The notes under the pieces: generated by a model | What the model saw: the letters and a program-made list of their open reading frames with translations, nothing else | Told to the model about the DNA's origin: nothing | The model's database searches: none | Origin: Plasmopara viticola | Lineage: Eukaryota; Oomycota; Peronosporomycetes; Peronosporales; Peronosporaceae | Length of the DNA: 64,000 nucleotides | Reading direction: 5' to 3' | Assembly (NCBI GenBank): GCA_001695595.3 | Contig: MBPM02000004.1 | Location: 1,426,001 to 1,490,000 of the forward strand | In this document: positions 47,071-60,535 of the stretch, one piece after another | Layout of the letters: each line of letters begins with the position of its first letter | How positions within the stretch are numbered: the stretch's first letter is position 1 | Program-made: the position numbers and the translations under genes

Positions 47071-48957
47071 GAATCTTTGGTTCGTCATGTATGTATAGAT
47101 ATTGCATTAGTTGATTAACCCGGTCATAATGTGTAGAATGCAATGTGCTGTTCTTATCTACAAAAATGCAATGCAAGTATGAATGTTCTTCGCCTTGCTT
47201 TGGTTCTCTTATTCTGTCTTTATTTAGATTCGTTCGTTTGACCAACTCGTGGTGGCAATGAAAACAAATCCAATCTGGATGAGGTTGAAGGCTGTAAAGA
47301 GCACCTTCAAACAAGAAAAATCCTCTTAGATAAGAAATGCGGAGGCTTTATATCTCTTGCCGTTTAGACTTTATGCTTTGAAATTGAAGAAGATTGAATA
47401 AAAATGATATCAATTGTACCAAGGACGTATAGTGACAATGGCATATCACCATGCGATGCTTTAGAGTTATTAGCCAAAGACGTTTTCAGATCTTAGAAAT
47501 AGGGGGGAGTCCTGCGTGTAAGAGTAGTGCAAAGGATCGTTGTAGAATAATACTTACGAGCGCAACAAAAAGTTCAGGAAATTCAAGGGTCAGCTTGAAA
47601 GACAATCGTCTCACATAACGTATAGAAAGAGCAGCAGAAAATAAATGAAAAACTCGAAATTGTTAATTTTGTAGGCCGAAGCCGTCAACGAAGGCCAGAT
47701 TCGTTACCACTTACAAGTCAAGGAGCAAGTGAGAAATCCGATATTTTAGATATGCAGTTGTTGAGTGTAGTTTGCTTGATTCAAGGAAGCTGTAGTTGAT
47801 ATATAACCGATCTTTGAAGTAGCGTCGTGGGAATTTTTTCACTTACGTTGCAGTTGATAACTGTCTTACTCGGCCAACATATGCTAGTACCGCTAAGTCC
47901 AAAGTCGGTCATTTTTTGAGAAAAGTGAGTAGACTTTGCGGGTCGATTGAAAGAGCAGCAGAAATTAAATGAAAACCTCGAAATTGTTTCGAGTCTCCGT
48001 TACGGCGTTTGGCGTTTAGTCGTGTGTTTAAATCTTATTGGTTGTTTCCATCTTGATTGACATCAGAGTCTTGTGCCGATGACATTCTTGTTTAAAGTCT
48101 TATATTTGCTGTTGCCTTGAGAAATAAGCTATGAATCATCGACAAGATGGACGTTTCTCTAGATTGCTTATTTTGATAACTAGATATAGGAAATGCTTTT
48201 AAAAATACGAGCAGGCATGCGCTTTCGCTCTCTACTTACTAGGGCGAGGTCGTTGCTATTCTAGCTGATTATATTGAAATGCTTAGTACCATCTATTCAA
48301 ATAATGATGAACATTGTACGCACCACCCGACTTTATCCGGCAATAAGCAAACCAATCCGAAATACTATCGCCAGTCCCATTGCTACACGAAATCATTGGA
48401 ATTAATTTAATATTTTTGAAATTTGAGATTTAAGCAAAGACGTTTTGAATTTACATCAAAGTCAAGAATAATGGTTTCAGCCAGATCTGAGCCAACACTC
48501 ACTTTTGGGGCTATGCACTGAGATGTTGCAATCCTTTGAATCAACTGAGCTTCTGAGCATCCTTATCGACAAGCGTGCGAAACGGCAATAACATTTGACG
48601 AGAGCAAAAGAATGATGTATGGTGAAAAAAAGTGAGAATGTGTTATTGTACTCCGAAAAGCTCAGAACAAGCTGCAAAATCTTCTTGGTTATTAGCTACG
48701 TACGCTAGCTTTTTTTCTAGCGTAAGGCTATCGAAAGGCTCACCACACCACAAGCGAGCATTTTGGAGGAAGAAGTCACCTTTTGACACCACAAATAACT
48801 CGGCGACGCATGTACAAGCCAATGCATCGATGATATTTTCAGCCCGCATTGTTGCCTGCGTACTTCATCATTCCTAAAGTGTCCCTTTCAGCTTCTAGTA
48901 AGCATTCCAATCGACTCAATCCGACTAAATATCAAGGCACGCAACAAGTCACATATC
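47071..48957. repeat. Tandem-unit spacer 8
   Basis: Complete standard spacer with hairpin and promoter-like region of copy 9. Confidence 0.8.
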
Positions 48958-50411
48958 ATGGTGCGGCGTGGTTTTGTTCCGTTTGTGGTGGTCTTCGCCA
49001 CGCACATGTTTGACGTGTCGGGAGTCCAGACGGGATTGATTTCTGATGTAGTGGATTCTATCACGGGTGTGACACCGAAGCTGGTGTCGCCGCTGGTCAA
49101 GGTTGTGAGCAATTCGTATGACCCGCACCGCTACGTCATCGTCATGAATGAAGATACCAAGTCGGTCATTGATGCTGCTGCCAACACCAGTACCGCAATC
49201 TGGACGGAAGCTGAGCGAGTCGAAAACATTCGAAATATTGTGAGCGCTCTTAAGCAGCATGCACGTCAGACGCAAGGTCCAGTGACACAAGTCCTCGAGG
49301 CAGAGGGCTATCAGTTTCAAAGCAACTGGATAAGCAACACGATTGAAGTGGAAGATTGTTCTTTAAATCTTGTTCAGCAGATATCCGGTCTGCTGTCGGT
49401 AAAGGAAATTGTCTATGACATCATCGTCAATCAGGATTTAACCAAGTGTGCGGCTGACTTTGCAAATAACACTGTTTCAGCTGAATGGGGTGTCACGAAA
49501 ATCAACGCACCCAATGTGTGGTCTTCAAGCAACATTGGTCAAAATGTCGTCGTTGGAAACATCGATTCAGGGGTGCGCAGCAGTCATGAGAGTCTGGCAA
49601 CCAATTGGGTCGGTTCGCACGGATGGTATGATCCGAGACGAAAGACGGCGACCCTTTTGATGAAAGCGGCCACGGAACGCATACAATGGCCACGGCTGTA
49701 GGAGGCAAAGGAGTGGGGGTTGCACCTGGTGCCCAGTGGATGGCTTGCAAGGGTTGTGGAATGAGAAGTTGCTCGCTATCTCTTTTAACTGCTTGTGCGC
49801 AGTTCATGTTGTGTCCGACAGACGCGAACGGCAACAACTGTGACCCGGCCAAGGCTCCACATATTGTGAGCAATAGCTGGGGAGGCGGCCAAGATCCAAC
49901 CTACTTCCAGTCCAGTCTAGATGCTTGGCATGCTGCTCGTATCATTCCAGTATTTTCAGCCGGTAATGCAGGCAGTGGGGGATGTGGTTCATTCGCATCT
50001 CCGAGTGATTCGTCTAAAGTTTTTGCGGCTGGAGCAACCGACAGAAATGACGTCTTAGCCCCGTTTAGCAGTCTCGGCCCGGCTGTAAATGGTCGTGTAA
50101 AGCCCGATTTTGCTGGTCCTGGAGTAAACATTCGTTCGACTTGGAATGGCAACGATTCCGAGTACAGGAGAATTTCGGGAACGAGTATGGCTGCGCCTCA
50201 TCTCGCTGGTACACTTGCGTTGGTCTTAAGTGCACGTCCTGGTTTAAGTTTCGACGCTGTCAAGACGGTACTGATAATTTCGACGGACCAGAACTTGCCA
50301 AAAGCTGCCTTGACATGTGGTGGGACACCAGACACGGTATTTCCAAACAATCAATACGGTTACGGTCGCATTAATGCAGAAAAAGTTGTAAACGTCGCTC
50401 TTGTGACCTGA
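48958..50411 (+). pseudogene. Subtilisin copy 9, one frameshift
   Basis: A single lesion: a base is missing near 49650-49653 (GGCGACCCTTTTG for GGCAACCCCTTTTG), between the Asp and His motifs. Upstream the frame encodes the signal peptide, prodomain and NIDSGV; downstream (to 50411) it encodes GHGTHT in part, FSAGNAG and GTSMAAPH. Copy 9 is the most diverged in its protease half: GSFASPSDSSKVFAAG, IISTDQ, and a C-terminus NVALVT where the others have NAALAI. If the missing base were an assembly error this would be a distinct fourth active paralogue. Confidence 0.83.
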
Positions 50412-50853
50412 GAAGTCTCTTGTTTCGTCATGTATGTATAGATATTGCGTTAGTTGATTAACCCGGTCATAATGTGTAGAATGCAATGTGCTGTTCTTAT
50501 CTAAACAAAAAATGCAATGCAAGTATGAATGTTCTTCGCCTTTCTTTGGTTCTCTTAATCCGTCTTCATTTAGATTCGTTCGTTGACCAACTCGTGGTGG
50601 CAATGAAAACAAAGCCAATTTGGATGAGGTTGAAAACTGTAAAGAACACCTTCAAACAAGAAAAATTCTCTTAGATATGAAATGCGGAGGCTTTGTATCT
50701 CTTTCCGTTGAGACTTTATGCTTTGAAATTAAATTGAAAAAAAATGATATCAATCGTACCAAGGACGTATAGTGTCAACGGCATTTCGCCATGCGACGCT
50801 ATAGAGTTATTAACCAAAGAGGTTTTCAGATCTAAAAAATAGGGGGGAATCCT
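50412..50853. repeat. Tandem-unit spacer 9, left part
   Basis: Spacer start, more diverged than in other units, ending at the ATCCT target duplication (50849-50853) of element D. The spacer resumes at 55291. Confidence 0.8.
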
Positions 50854-50999
50854 TGTTGAGAAGAAAGTAAAAACCGAAGTGAATATATTTATCCTGACCA
50901 ATGAACGGCTACCATATGTAATTACTAATTGTTACGTACTTGTAATTACTGTGAAGCCATCCACCTGTTCAACATGCATTCAGCGGTGTAATGTTAACA
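50854..50999 (-). repeat. 3' LTR of element D (element orientation)
   Basis: 146 bp, next to the complement of the polypurine tract. Confidence 0.92.
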
Positions 51000-51012
51000 C
51001 TCCCACTCACCG

Positions 51013-54000
51013 CTAATGCTGTGTGTCCTTTGTTGCTGACTTGGTCTTGATTCCTGTGGCTTCGCGCAGATACTTAAGCATCTTGGTCCCAACTGCCTTC
51101 GTCAGCATATCTGCAAGCTGACTCTTCGTGTCGATATATTCGATCTTCAACAGTCCTTCTTGCACGTTCTCACGAATAAAGTGGTGCTTGATGTCCACAT
51201 GCTTCGTCCTAGCATGGTATCCGGCGTTATTGGCTAACGCAATCGCACCCTGGTTGTCTTCCCAAACCTGTGTGCCTTCAACTTGCTCGTGACCCATGTC
51301 CTTTAGCATTGCCCGCGTCCAAAGAACTTCTTGTGTGCATAAGCTGAGAGCCATATACTCAGCTTCCGCTGAGCTCAGCGCAACTGTCCGCTGGTACTTC
51401 GACTTGAATACCACTGGTGCGCTTGCAATCATGACCATAATTCCCGAGACCGAGCGTCTGTCATCCGTGTTGCTGCCCCAATCTGCATCCGAGTATGCCT
51501 TGACCGTAACGCTTCCAGTTCCTCGGTAGACGATACCGATTTGACGCGTGGTCTTCAGATACCGTACTACTCGAATTGCTGCGCTCCAATGTTGTATTCC
51601 TGGGTTCTCCAGAAAACGTGATAGCTGCGTCACCACGTAAGCAATATCAGGCCGAGTGCATGTCGTTATGTACAGCAAGCATCCAATCAAAGAGCGATAA
51701 GGCTTTGATCGCATTGTCGACCGTCCCTCTTCCGTTGTGGGTGACTGCTTTGACGACAGCTTCAATCCTGATACGCAAGGGTTTTCAACCCTTTTGGCAT
51801 CTTGTTGACCGAATCGCTTGACCACGTCATCGATGTAGCGAGTCTGTTTGATCATCAAAATTCCAGCTGACCTGTCGTGATCAATTTCCATACCCAAAAT
51901 AAATTCCGCCTGACCAAGCTCCTTCATCTTGAAAGCATGCTTGAGTACTCCCTTTACTTGATTTAATTCTTTGCTGCTTCTTGCTGCGATAATCATGTCG
52001 TCCACATATAGTCCAACGTAAGCAAAACCTTCTTTAGTTCTCTTGACATAAACACATTGATCTGCTCCGCAACTCTTAAAGCCATTCCTGATGAAGACAC
52101 GATGTATTGTCTTGTTCCAGGCACTCGCTGCTTGCTTAAGTCCGTAAATAGCCTTGTTTAGTTGACATATGTTTCCTTGAGCATTGTCGACACCAAGCGG
52201 AACTTCCATAAAAACGTTGTTCGTCAACACGCTATTAAGAAAAGCCGTGTCGACGTCCAGCTGTTCCATTTGATAGCCACATTCAACACATACCGCGAGA
52301 ATTATTCGGATCGAATTCATGTTGGCAACCGGGGAATATGTCTCGAAAAAGTCAACGCCATACTTCTGCTTGAAACCTTTCGCGACTAGTCGTGCCTTGT
52401 ATCGCACGATAGCGCCATTCTGATCACGCTTTTTGGCAAATACCCATCGTGATCCAATTGTGCGTCCAATCTCCCCTCGTGGTTGCAATGTCCACGTTTT
52501 ATTCTCTTCGTGAGAGCGAAGCTCAGCATCCATTGCTTCACGCCATTTCATTGCATCGTCGCTTGCCATTGCTTGAGTATAAGTAGTCGGTGAGTCCATA
52601 TCATCGTCAATATTCACAGCGTAGGCAAGAAAGGCTTCCGCAATTAGTCCATCTTCGTCAATCCTAGCACGCTTTGGAGTCGGTGGGCCCTCACTTCCTT
52701 CTGTTGACTCTCCACCATCGGAACCGTTTCTTAGCATAAGCACTGGCTCACGTCTTACTCGTGTTCGCTCCAATTCAGGCCGAAACACCAAACGATCTTC
52801 TTGTTGCACTTGGGAAGGTTGATGATACTCCGTTAGCTCAAGCCCGTTTCGTACAGGGCTCTCAGAAGGCATTAGCCGCTGTACAACTGCGCTTGGCGTA
52901 CGATTTACATCCTCCATATTGACATCCTCGACTGTCTCATCGACAGCTCCCATGGGATCGTCCGGAACTGACTGTCGATCCACTTGATGCTGAACATTGA
53001 CTTCATCACCATCCTTAACTACTTGAACAATTGTTTCCGGCTTAAGCTCTTGCGTGTCATAGATGCCGCCCACCTCACGCTCATCCAACTTTACAGAGCG
53101 GGTCACTTTAATCTTGGCATTCTCCAAGTCAAACACGCGATAGCCCTTGACATTCTCTGCATAGCCAAGAAACATACACTTGAAACTCTTGGGTTCCAGT
53201 TTGGTCCGTTTCACATCGTCAATATGAGCGTAGCCTTGCGAACCAAATACGCGCAGGTGATCCATTCGAGGCTTCATTTTGAAAACTAGCTCATACGGCG
53301 TGGTGTCAGGATGGACCGCATTGCTGGAGCGATTAATTAAATAAACCGCTGTATTTACCGCTTCCGCCCACCATTCCGTCGATACGCTCTTGTAGTGTAA
53401 CATGCTGCGGGCTTTCTCCATATTGTCCTGTTCATACGCTCCGCTACTCCGTTCTGCTGCGGGCTGTATGGGACGGAGCGCTGGTGTACAATGCCGTTCT
53501 CTTGACATATTCCTGCCATTTTCTTGTTTACGAACTCGGTTCCGTTGTCGGATCGCAAGCATCTTAGTCGTGCACCCCACTGGTTTTCGTATAATGTCAG
53601 AAACTCCTTGAACTTGCCAGCAACTTCACTCTTGCTCTTGATCAGAAAAATTGCAACATATCGTGAAAAGTCATCCACAAACGTGAGAATGTATTTGGCA
53701 CCACCCTTCGAGATAGTTCGCATTGGCCCCATGACATCTGTGTGAACACGCTCCAACACATGTGTCGTCTTTGTCATTGAACGAGACGGAAACACCGTGA
53801 TCGTCTGCTTGCCCTTCAAACACCCGGCACACAATTTTTCCACACTTTGCTTGATAATTGGGATACCATTAGTCAATCGCTGTGTCCTGATCAGCGCATC
53901 CTTGCTGGGGTGCCCCATGCGTGCATGCCAAAGCTCCCACTGATTGTCAGCCCCGGTATATTCAACGAGACATGCTTCTTCTTGCTCACAGTCAAGAAAA

Positions 54001-55102
54001 TACGACTTTCCAACTTTTGTGCCCGACGCAATTGCTTGCTTCTTGTTCCAAATGACACATGACGAACGCGAGAATTCCACATTCATGCCACGCTCTGCCA
54101 ACTTGCCAACTGACAGCAACCTTCTGTCGGTCCGGGAATGTGCAGAACTTCAACCATACGAATCCTCATTCCGTTCAAACCAGTCGATTTTACCGTGCCG
54201 GCTCCTTTGACAAGCAACTTCTTCCCGTCTGCAATCGTAACTTCGATGCTAGCTTTTAGGCCCTTGTAATCAAACAAGTCCTTCCTGTGTGGGGTCATGT
54301 GGGAAGTTGCTCCACTATCAATCAGCCATCCTGATGACTTCCCTTTACCAACAGCAAAAACCGTGTCGTCGCTGTTGAATCTTTTACCGGCGGGGCAGTT
54401 CCGCTTCATGTGTCCAAACTGGTCACAGTTGAAGCACTTGCCCTTGAATCCGCCGTTGTTGCGTGGAGGACCACCCTTTCGCCCATTGTCCCGTCCACCT
54501 TTGAATCTTCTAGCATTTCCATTTCCATTTACGCGAAACGCTTTCTCTGTAGCTTCTTTCCTCTGCAGCTTCTCCGACTCTTTGAGCAGCTTCTCCTTGA
54601 CTTCTATCAACGAAACGTCCCTTGCATTTTCCACAATCGACGAAATCAAGTCGTACTCCGAAGGTAGACTGCTGAGAAGTACCACCAGCTGGCGTGACTC
54701 ATCAATTTGCTCTCCCGTAGTCTGTAGTCCCACTACTAGCTCGTCAAAAGAGTCCAGATGCTCTGCCATGCTTGTTCCACTTTCTATCTTGAACTCATGT
54801 AGATGACGAGTCATCACAACACGATTGTGAAGAGTCGAGCAATTGTAGAAATCGCTGAGGGTTCCCCACGCCTCCATAGCACGCGTAGCCGACCGAATCT
54901 TGGTCTGGTGCTGGATCTCAACGCCTTGAGCAATGATGCCTAGCGCCTTGGCATCATTAACCAGCCACGCCTCCGTGACGTCCTTCTCTTCCTTGACGCC
55001 CATGATGTGTCCCAGGAGACCCTTCCGCGCCAGGGTCATCCTCATGTTAAACTCCCAGTGGTAATTACCACTTCCTAGGAGGACTTCGGTGCGCTTGTTC
55101 AT
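51013..55102 (-). pseudogene. gag-pol polyprotein gene of element D, two frameshifts
   Basis: Reads from ATG at 55102 (MNKRTEVLLGSGNYHWEF) to a stop at 51013. The Gag knuckle, protease WLIDSGATSHMT, integrase, reverse transcriptase YVDDMII and RNase H SDADWGSN motifs are intact. Compared with B, single bases are missing near 54128-54131 (after the protease) and near 53420-53422 (end of the integrase catalytic core). It is the least damaged polyprotein frame in the window: the 855-codon frame at 51013-53580 holds part of the integrase and all of RT/RNase H. Confidence 0.9.
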
Positions 55103-55144
55103 ATTGGGCGAGAACGTTGCTTGAGCTTGTTGCGGCTTTTAACC

Positions 55145-55290
55145 TGTTGAGAAGAAAGTAAAAACCGAAGTGAACATATTTATCCTGACCAATGAACGGC
55201 TACCATATGTAATTACTAATTGTTACGTACTTGTAATTACTGTGAAGCCATCCACCTGTTCAACATGCATTCAGTGGTGTAATGTTAACA
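55145..55290 (-). repeat. 5' LTR of element D (element orientation)
   Basis: 146 bp; two differences from the other LTR. Confidence 0.92.
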
Positions 55291-55865
55291 ATCCTGTGTG
55301 TAAGAGTAGTGCAAAGGATCGTTCTAGAATAATACTTACGAGCGCAACAAAAAGTTCAAGAAATTCAAGGGTCAGCTTGAAAGACAATCGTCTCACAGAA
55401 CGAATAGGAAGAGCGGCAGAAAATAAATGAAAAACTTGAAATTGTTATATTCTAGTACGCCGAAGCCGGCAACAAAGGCCAAATACATTAATCCTTACAA
55501 GTTAAAGAGCAAGTAAGAAATCCGATTTTTTTTTAGAATGCAGTTGATGAGTGTAGTTTGCGTGAATCAAGGAAGCTGTAGTTGATATATAACCGATCTT
55601 TGAAGTAGCGTCGTGAAAATTTTTTCACTTATGTCGCAGTTGATAATTGTCTTACTTGACCAACATATGCTACTTCCGCTAAGTCCAAAGTCGGTCACTT
55701 TTTTGAGAAAAAGTGAGTAGACTTTGCGGGTCGATTGAAAGAGCAGCAGAAATTAAATGAAAACCTCGAAATTGTTTCGAGTCTCCGTTACGGCGTTTGG
55801 CATTTAGTCATGTGTTTAAATCTTATTGGTTATTTCCATCTTGATTGACATCAGAGTCTTGTGCC
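55291..55865. repeat. Tandem-unit spacer 9, middle part
   Basis: Spacer between elements D and E, somewhat diverged. Ends with target duplication GTGCC (55861-55865). Confidence 0.8.
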
Positions 55866-56045
55866 TGTAACCACCTCTAATTAGGTGTCCCAAAGTATGT
55901 GTCAACTTGACATATAATAGAATTAGTCACATTCTAGAAAATCGAGACAGAAGAACACGTGGCTACAAGTGAGTTAGACCCGAAAGGTTGCTTTATTCCT
56001 ATGGATTTACTTTCCATTCCGCTCTGCGACAATCAAATTGTGATA
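55866..56045 (+). repeat. 5' LTR of element E
   Basis: 180 bp, starts TGTAACC, ends ATA before GGTTATGAGCCC. Confidence 0.87.
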
Positions 56046-56049
56046 GGTT

Positions 56050-59000
56050 ATGAGCCCAATCACGAACCCGAACGAGATCCTCAGCGACGACAACTCCTTC
56101 CTGTGGGAGTTTAACGCCCGCATGGCATTGGCCAGGAAGGACCTCCTCGATCATCTCGAGGTGAAGTCAGAAGACGCAGTGAACGCCCCCACTTAATGGA
56201 AAGCCGCCGATGTGAAGGCGCTGGCTGTGGTGTCGAAGCTGTTGAGTCCAACGTACCAGATGATGGTGAGAGAAGCCAATTCTGTATGGGAAACATGGCA
56301 AATTCTGCGTGCATTTTTCATGAAGCAAAGTCTGCACAACCGTGTGCAGCTGCGCAAGCAACTCCACGAGTTCGCGATGGCCAGTAGTAATGGTCTCATG
56401 GAGCATCTGGTGCAGTTCGATGAATTGTGTGCGAAGTTGACTGCGGTTGGTGACGCTCTGCCTGAAGAGGAGAAGCTGGTGATCCTCCTTGGTAGTGTGC
56501 CAAGTGAGTACGACGCGATGGTGCGGCTCATCAAAGCGCGCAGCCGTGTGACACTGCTGGAGGCGAAAGAGACGCTCCGACGCGAATATGAGATGATTCA
56601 GAAACGCGAGGTGAAGGAGCAAGCATTCAAGGCGACGGTGAATGATAATGGTGGGTCCAGAATGGGCGTGGAGGTCGACGTGGACGGAATGCCAAGGGAC
56701 ACGGACGCAAAGGGCATAATGGTGGTGATAAGAAGGAGTTCAAGGGCCGATGCTATGAATGCCACGAAGCTGGCCACAAGAAACAAGATTGTCCGAGGCT
56801 GAAGGGCAATACCGGTGGTTCGGAGTTCGCGTTCTCCGCTATGACCGCTGGTGGTGAGTGATCGTCGACCTAGATCCTTGATAGTGGAGCCAGCTCGCAC
56901 ATGACTACGGATCGGAAGGTTTTTCGGAGTAACGCCCGCTTACAGAACCAATCGAGATCATGGTGGCAAATGGCCATCGGGTTGCCGCCATAGGTATGGG
57001 TACCGTGCGAGTTAACTTTACCGGAGGCGTGCGGGTGAAGTTGACGGATGTTCTCCAAGTTCCAAAATTGGACCGAAAGCTACTGTCTGTTCCTGCACTC
57101 ATGTCCAAAAATTACGCTGTGCAGTTCGACAGGACCGGTGCCTCCATCTCGGTGAATGGCAGTGTTGTTGTTCGAGTCCCTCGGGTTGGGAAGCTGTACG
57201 CGTGTGAAGTGAAGTACAGAACAAAAGGCAATGCGTATACGGTAGTTGATGGTGCGTCAAGTGATAAGACCTATGAGATAATCCACGCGCGCCTGGGGCT
57301 CGTCTCCAATGCCAAGCTGACGCTAGTTGCTCGCGCGTGCGATGGTGTCCCCCCTACGGCTTTGCTCGAATCAGATGGTGGGGTTTGCGGTGGCTGTGCG
57401 CAAGGAAAAATGACCACGAGCTCGTTCGTGCACCAATCGGGCTCCGAGATAAAGACAAGTCGCCCATTCGAGTTTGTGCACACGGATGTGATGGGGCCAA
57501 TTAAACCGAAGTCCAAGGGTGGTGCGGTATACATCGTGGTCTTCGTGGACGACTTCAGCCGAGTGGTGTTCGTCAACTTCATCAAGCAGAAGTCTCAAGT
57601 GTTCGATTGCTTCAAGGCATTTTGCACTCAGGTTAAGGTGCAACACGGCTGCAAGGTGATGTGTGTGACAACGGTGGTGAATATGTGAGCAAGCGCTTCG
57701 GCAAGTTCTGTGCGTCCAAAGAGATCATTCACCAGACGAGTGCGCCATACAGCCCCCAACAAAATGGGACCGCTGAGCGTATGAACCGGACACTAGCTGA
57801 CATGGCCCGATCGATGCTACACTACATGCAAGTGGACCGTGTGTGGTGGGCTGAAGCGTTTCGGACTACAGCTTACCTCGTCAACCGTATCCCGAATACT
57901 GCGCGACCGGATCAGAGCCCCCTCAAAGTATTCACCGGAAAGCGCCAGTCACTCGAAGATCTTCGTGTATTTGGTGCTCGCGGCTTCGTGCATGTTGACA
58001 AGCCAAACGTAGGCAAACTTGATCCTCGAGCTCACCGTTGCCTCTTCCTTGGATACGCTGATGGTTCGAAAGCGTATCGTGTGTGGGATTACGACGACGA
58101 GCGCATCGTGATTTCGCGATTGGTGCATCTGAATGAGCGACCACCAGACACGTTTCATGCTGTCAGTGATGACTCAAGTTGCTCTCCTTGGGTGTTAGCA
58201 TCAATGATCACGATTCCGTGATGCATATTCCGCCACTGCAACCAGTGAATGAGAACGATTATAGTGCAACTGTGGATGTCGACGATGCCGCCGACGTTGA
58301 AATGGAAGAAGTGCCCCCTACCGATGCTCAAGTCTCACCCGTTCCTACTGATGCTTTGGACAGGGGGAGTAACAGCCAGATCCAAGTTGTCCAGCGCATC
58401 AGTCATGCTACTGCTACCGAAATTTAGCAGATGCAGCTCCTCAGCGTCCTGATTGCGATATCGTCCCGCACTCACAACATCCAAGTCGATCGATCGATCG
58501 CCCCACCATCATGGTCCAGCATCTCAACCCGAGCCTTGACCTCGACCGTGCTACCGCATGTGATCCGTGCACACCGTCAGCAATTATCCCTCATGGTGAA
58601 GGTGTTAGCGTCGATGCATCAGAGAATCACATAGTGTTCAGTGGTGGTTCCATTCGCCCTCGGTCGATCACGTATGAACAACCGCGTCTACTGACTGATG
58701 GAGATATGCCTTTGCATCTTGGTGGCGCTGAAAAAGACGATGAGCCAGAAACAGAAAGCAAGCGCCCACGCCTGGATGAGTACGAAATTGCGTTGGCGGT
58801 GTCTGAGCTGCCTACATCATACGCTGAAGCAATGGCGGCCCCTGACGCTCCACAATGGAAGGAAGCTATACGCGCTGAGATTCGATCGCATGTGCGGAGC
58901 CACACGTGGGACACGGTGCGACGACCTCAAGGATACAAGGTGATCGGATGCAAATGGGTATTAGCGAAGAAGTACGACGAGAATAGAGCGGTAAAGCGAT

Positions 59001-60328
59001 ACAAGGCACGTCTTGTGGCACGAGGTTTCCGCCAGACTCGCGGCATAGACTATACCCACACATACTCACCAGTGACAAGCATGAACACGATCCGGGTCTT
59101 TCTCGCATTGTGCTGCTCTCGACGCCTCATGATTCGCCAGTTTGACATTAAGACCGCGTTTCTGAATGGCAAGATTGACGAAACAGTGTTTTAAATCCCC
59201 CGGAAGGAGTCAATGTGGCGCCGGAATTGGTTTGCAGACTCCGCCGCAGCCTCTATGGACTCAAGCAAGCTGCAGTTGTGTGGTACCGTACCATCCGCGA
59301 CGTGTTCAAGCGTCTCGCTTTCAAACAGTGTCGAGCCGATCCTTGTCTCTTCGGTCGACGAGATGACAGTGACCCAGCGGCCGCGGTTTTTGTGGTGCTC
59401 TACGTGGACGATCTACTTGTTGGTTGCAAAACAGAGGAGCAAGCGCGATCCGTGTGTACTGGTCTCGCGTCGCACTTCGCGGTCAAATCACTCGGTGATG
59501 CTCGTTTCGTTCTCGGGATGGAAGTACTTCACGATCGGAAACGTGGTGAAATGGTGGTGAAGCAATCTCAGTTTATAACCAAGTTGCTCGAGCGTTTTGG
59601 TCAAGTATCTGCTCATGGTGTCCGCAACCCAATGGTAATTGGTCAAGATCTCAGCCCATCCGACAAGCACGGTGTATGCACAGACAAAAATAAGTACCGC
59701 GAACTAATCGGATCAATGCTGTACGTTGCCAATGCCACACGTCCCGACATTGGCTACGTGCTGTCGATACTCTCTCAGTACCTCGATACGCCGCGTGAGA
59801 TGCATTGGAATGCTGCGCTACGTGTACTTCGCTACCTCAAGGCCACTGATTCGATCGGCATCCACTACACGGCAAAGGGCAAGAATGTCGTGACATACTG
59901 CGACGCGAACTGGGGTGGTGATAAGGAGACGCGACGCTCGACGTCTGGTGTGATGGTGAAGATGGATGACGGTCCGGTCATCTACAAGAGCAAGCGCCAA
60001 GCGACCGTCGCATTATCAACTGCTGAAGCCGAGTACATGGCTTTCGCACTTACCGCTCAAGAAGTACTGTGGCTGCGTTTCCTCCTCACAGAGATGGGTG
60101 TAAACGTGTCGAGTGCGTCGACGATCTACATGGACAACCAGTCGGCGAATAGTATGGCTAACCACGGATACACCCCAAGTGCCAAGCACATCGACCTCAA
60201 TTCGTCCGTGACTACGTCGAGAAGGGCACCATCAAGGTTGAGTACGTACCATCGGAGTCTCAGCTGGCGGATTTGTTAACGAAGTCCATTCTGACGCCGC
60301 GCTTTGTGGAGCTTCGTGACGCATGAGG
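56050..60328 (+). pseudogene. gag-pol polyprotein gene of element E, heavily degraded
   Basis: ATG at 56050 inside the primer-site-like string. Lesions include TAA at 56194, a small deletion near 56652, TGA and TAG near 56859-56875, a frame loss near 57665 that damages the RSDNGGEY integrase motif, a shift near 58195, TAG near 58425, a loss near 59192, and an 8-bp loss near 60198 in RNase H. Recognisable pieces: integrase HTDVMGPIKPKSKGG and PYSPQQNGTAERMNRTL, reverse transcriptase TAFLNGK and YVDDLLV, RNase H CDANWGGDK and STAEAEYMAF. Not functional. Confidence 0.88.
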
Positions 60329-60356
60329 ACTTGTGGACTGTCAAGTTGAGGGGGAG

Positions 60357-60535
60357 TGTAACGACCTCTAGTTGGGTGTCCCACAGTATGTGTCAACTTG
60401 ACATATAAGAGAAAAGTCACATTGTAAAATATCGAGACAGAAGAACACGTGGCTACAAGTGAGTAAGAGCCGAAAATTTGCTTTATTCCTATACCTTTAC
60501 TTTCCAGTCTGCTCTGCGACAATGAAACTGTCATA
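60357..60535 (+). repeat. 3' LTR of element E
   Basis: 179 bp, preceded by GAGGGGGAG. Identical by eye to the 3' LTR of element C. Confidence 0.88.

Larger units (their letters stand above)
50854..55290 (-). mobile_element. Ty1/copia LTR retrotransposon D (family 1)
   Basis: 4437 bp, minus orientation. LTRs at 50854-50999 and 55145-55290 (146 bp each) differ at two sites by eye. Target duplication ATCCT on both sides (50849-50853, 55291-55295). Very similar throughout to element B, with a shared orientation but a different target, so it is an independent insertion and not a duplicate of B's locus. Confidence 0.94.
55866..60535 (+). mobile_element. Ty1/copia LTR retrotransposon E (family 2)
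   Basis: 4670 bp with LTRs 55866-56045 and 60357-60535 and target duplication GTGCC on both sides (55861-55865, 60536-60540). The two LTRs differ at roughly 20 sites plus an indel, so either the element is old or its 3' part was exchanged. Its right half and flank match those of element C. Confidence 0.9.
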
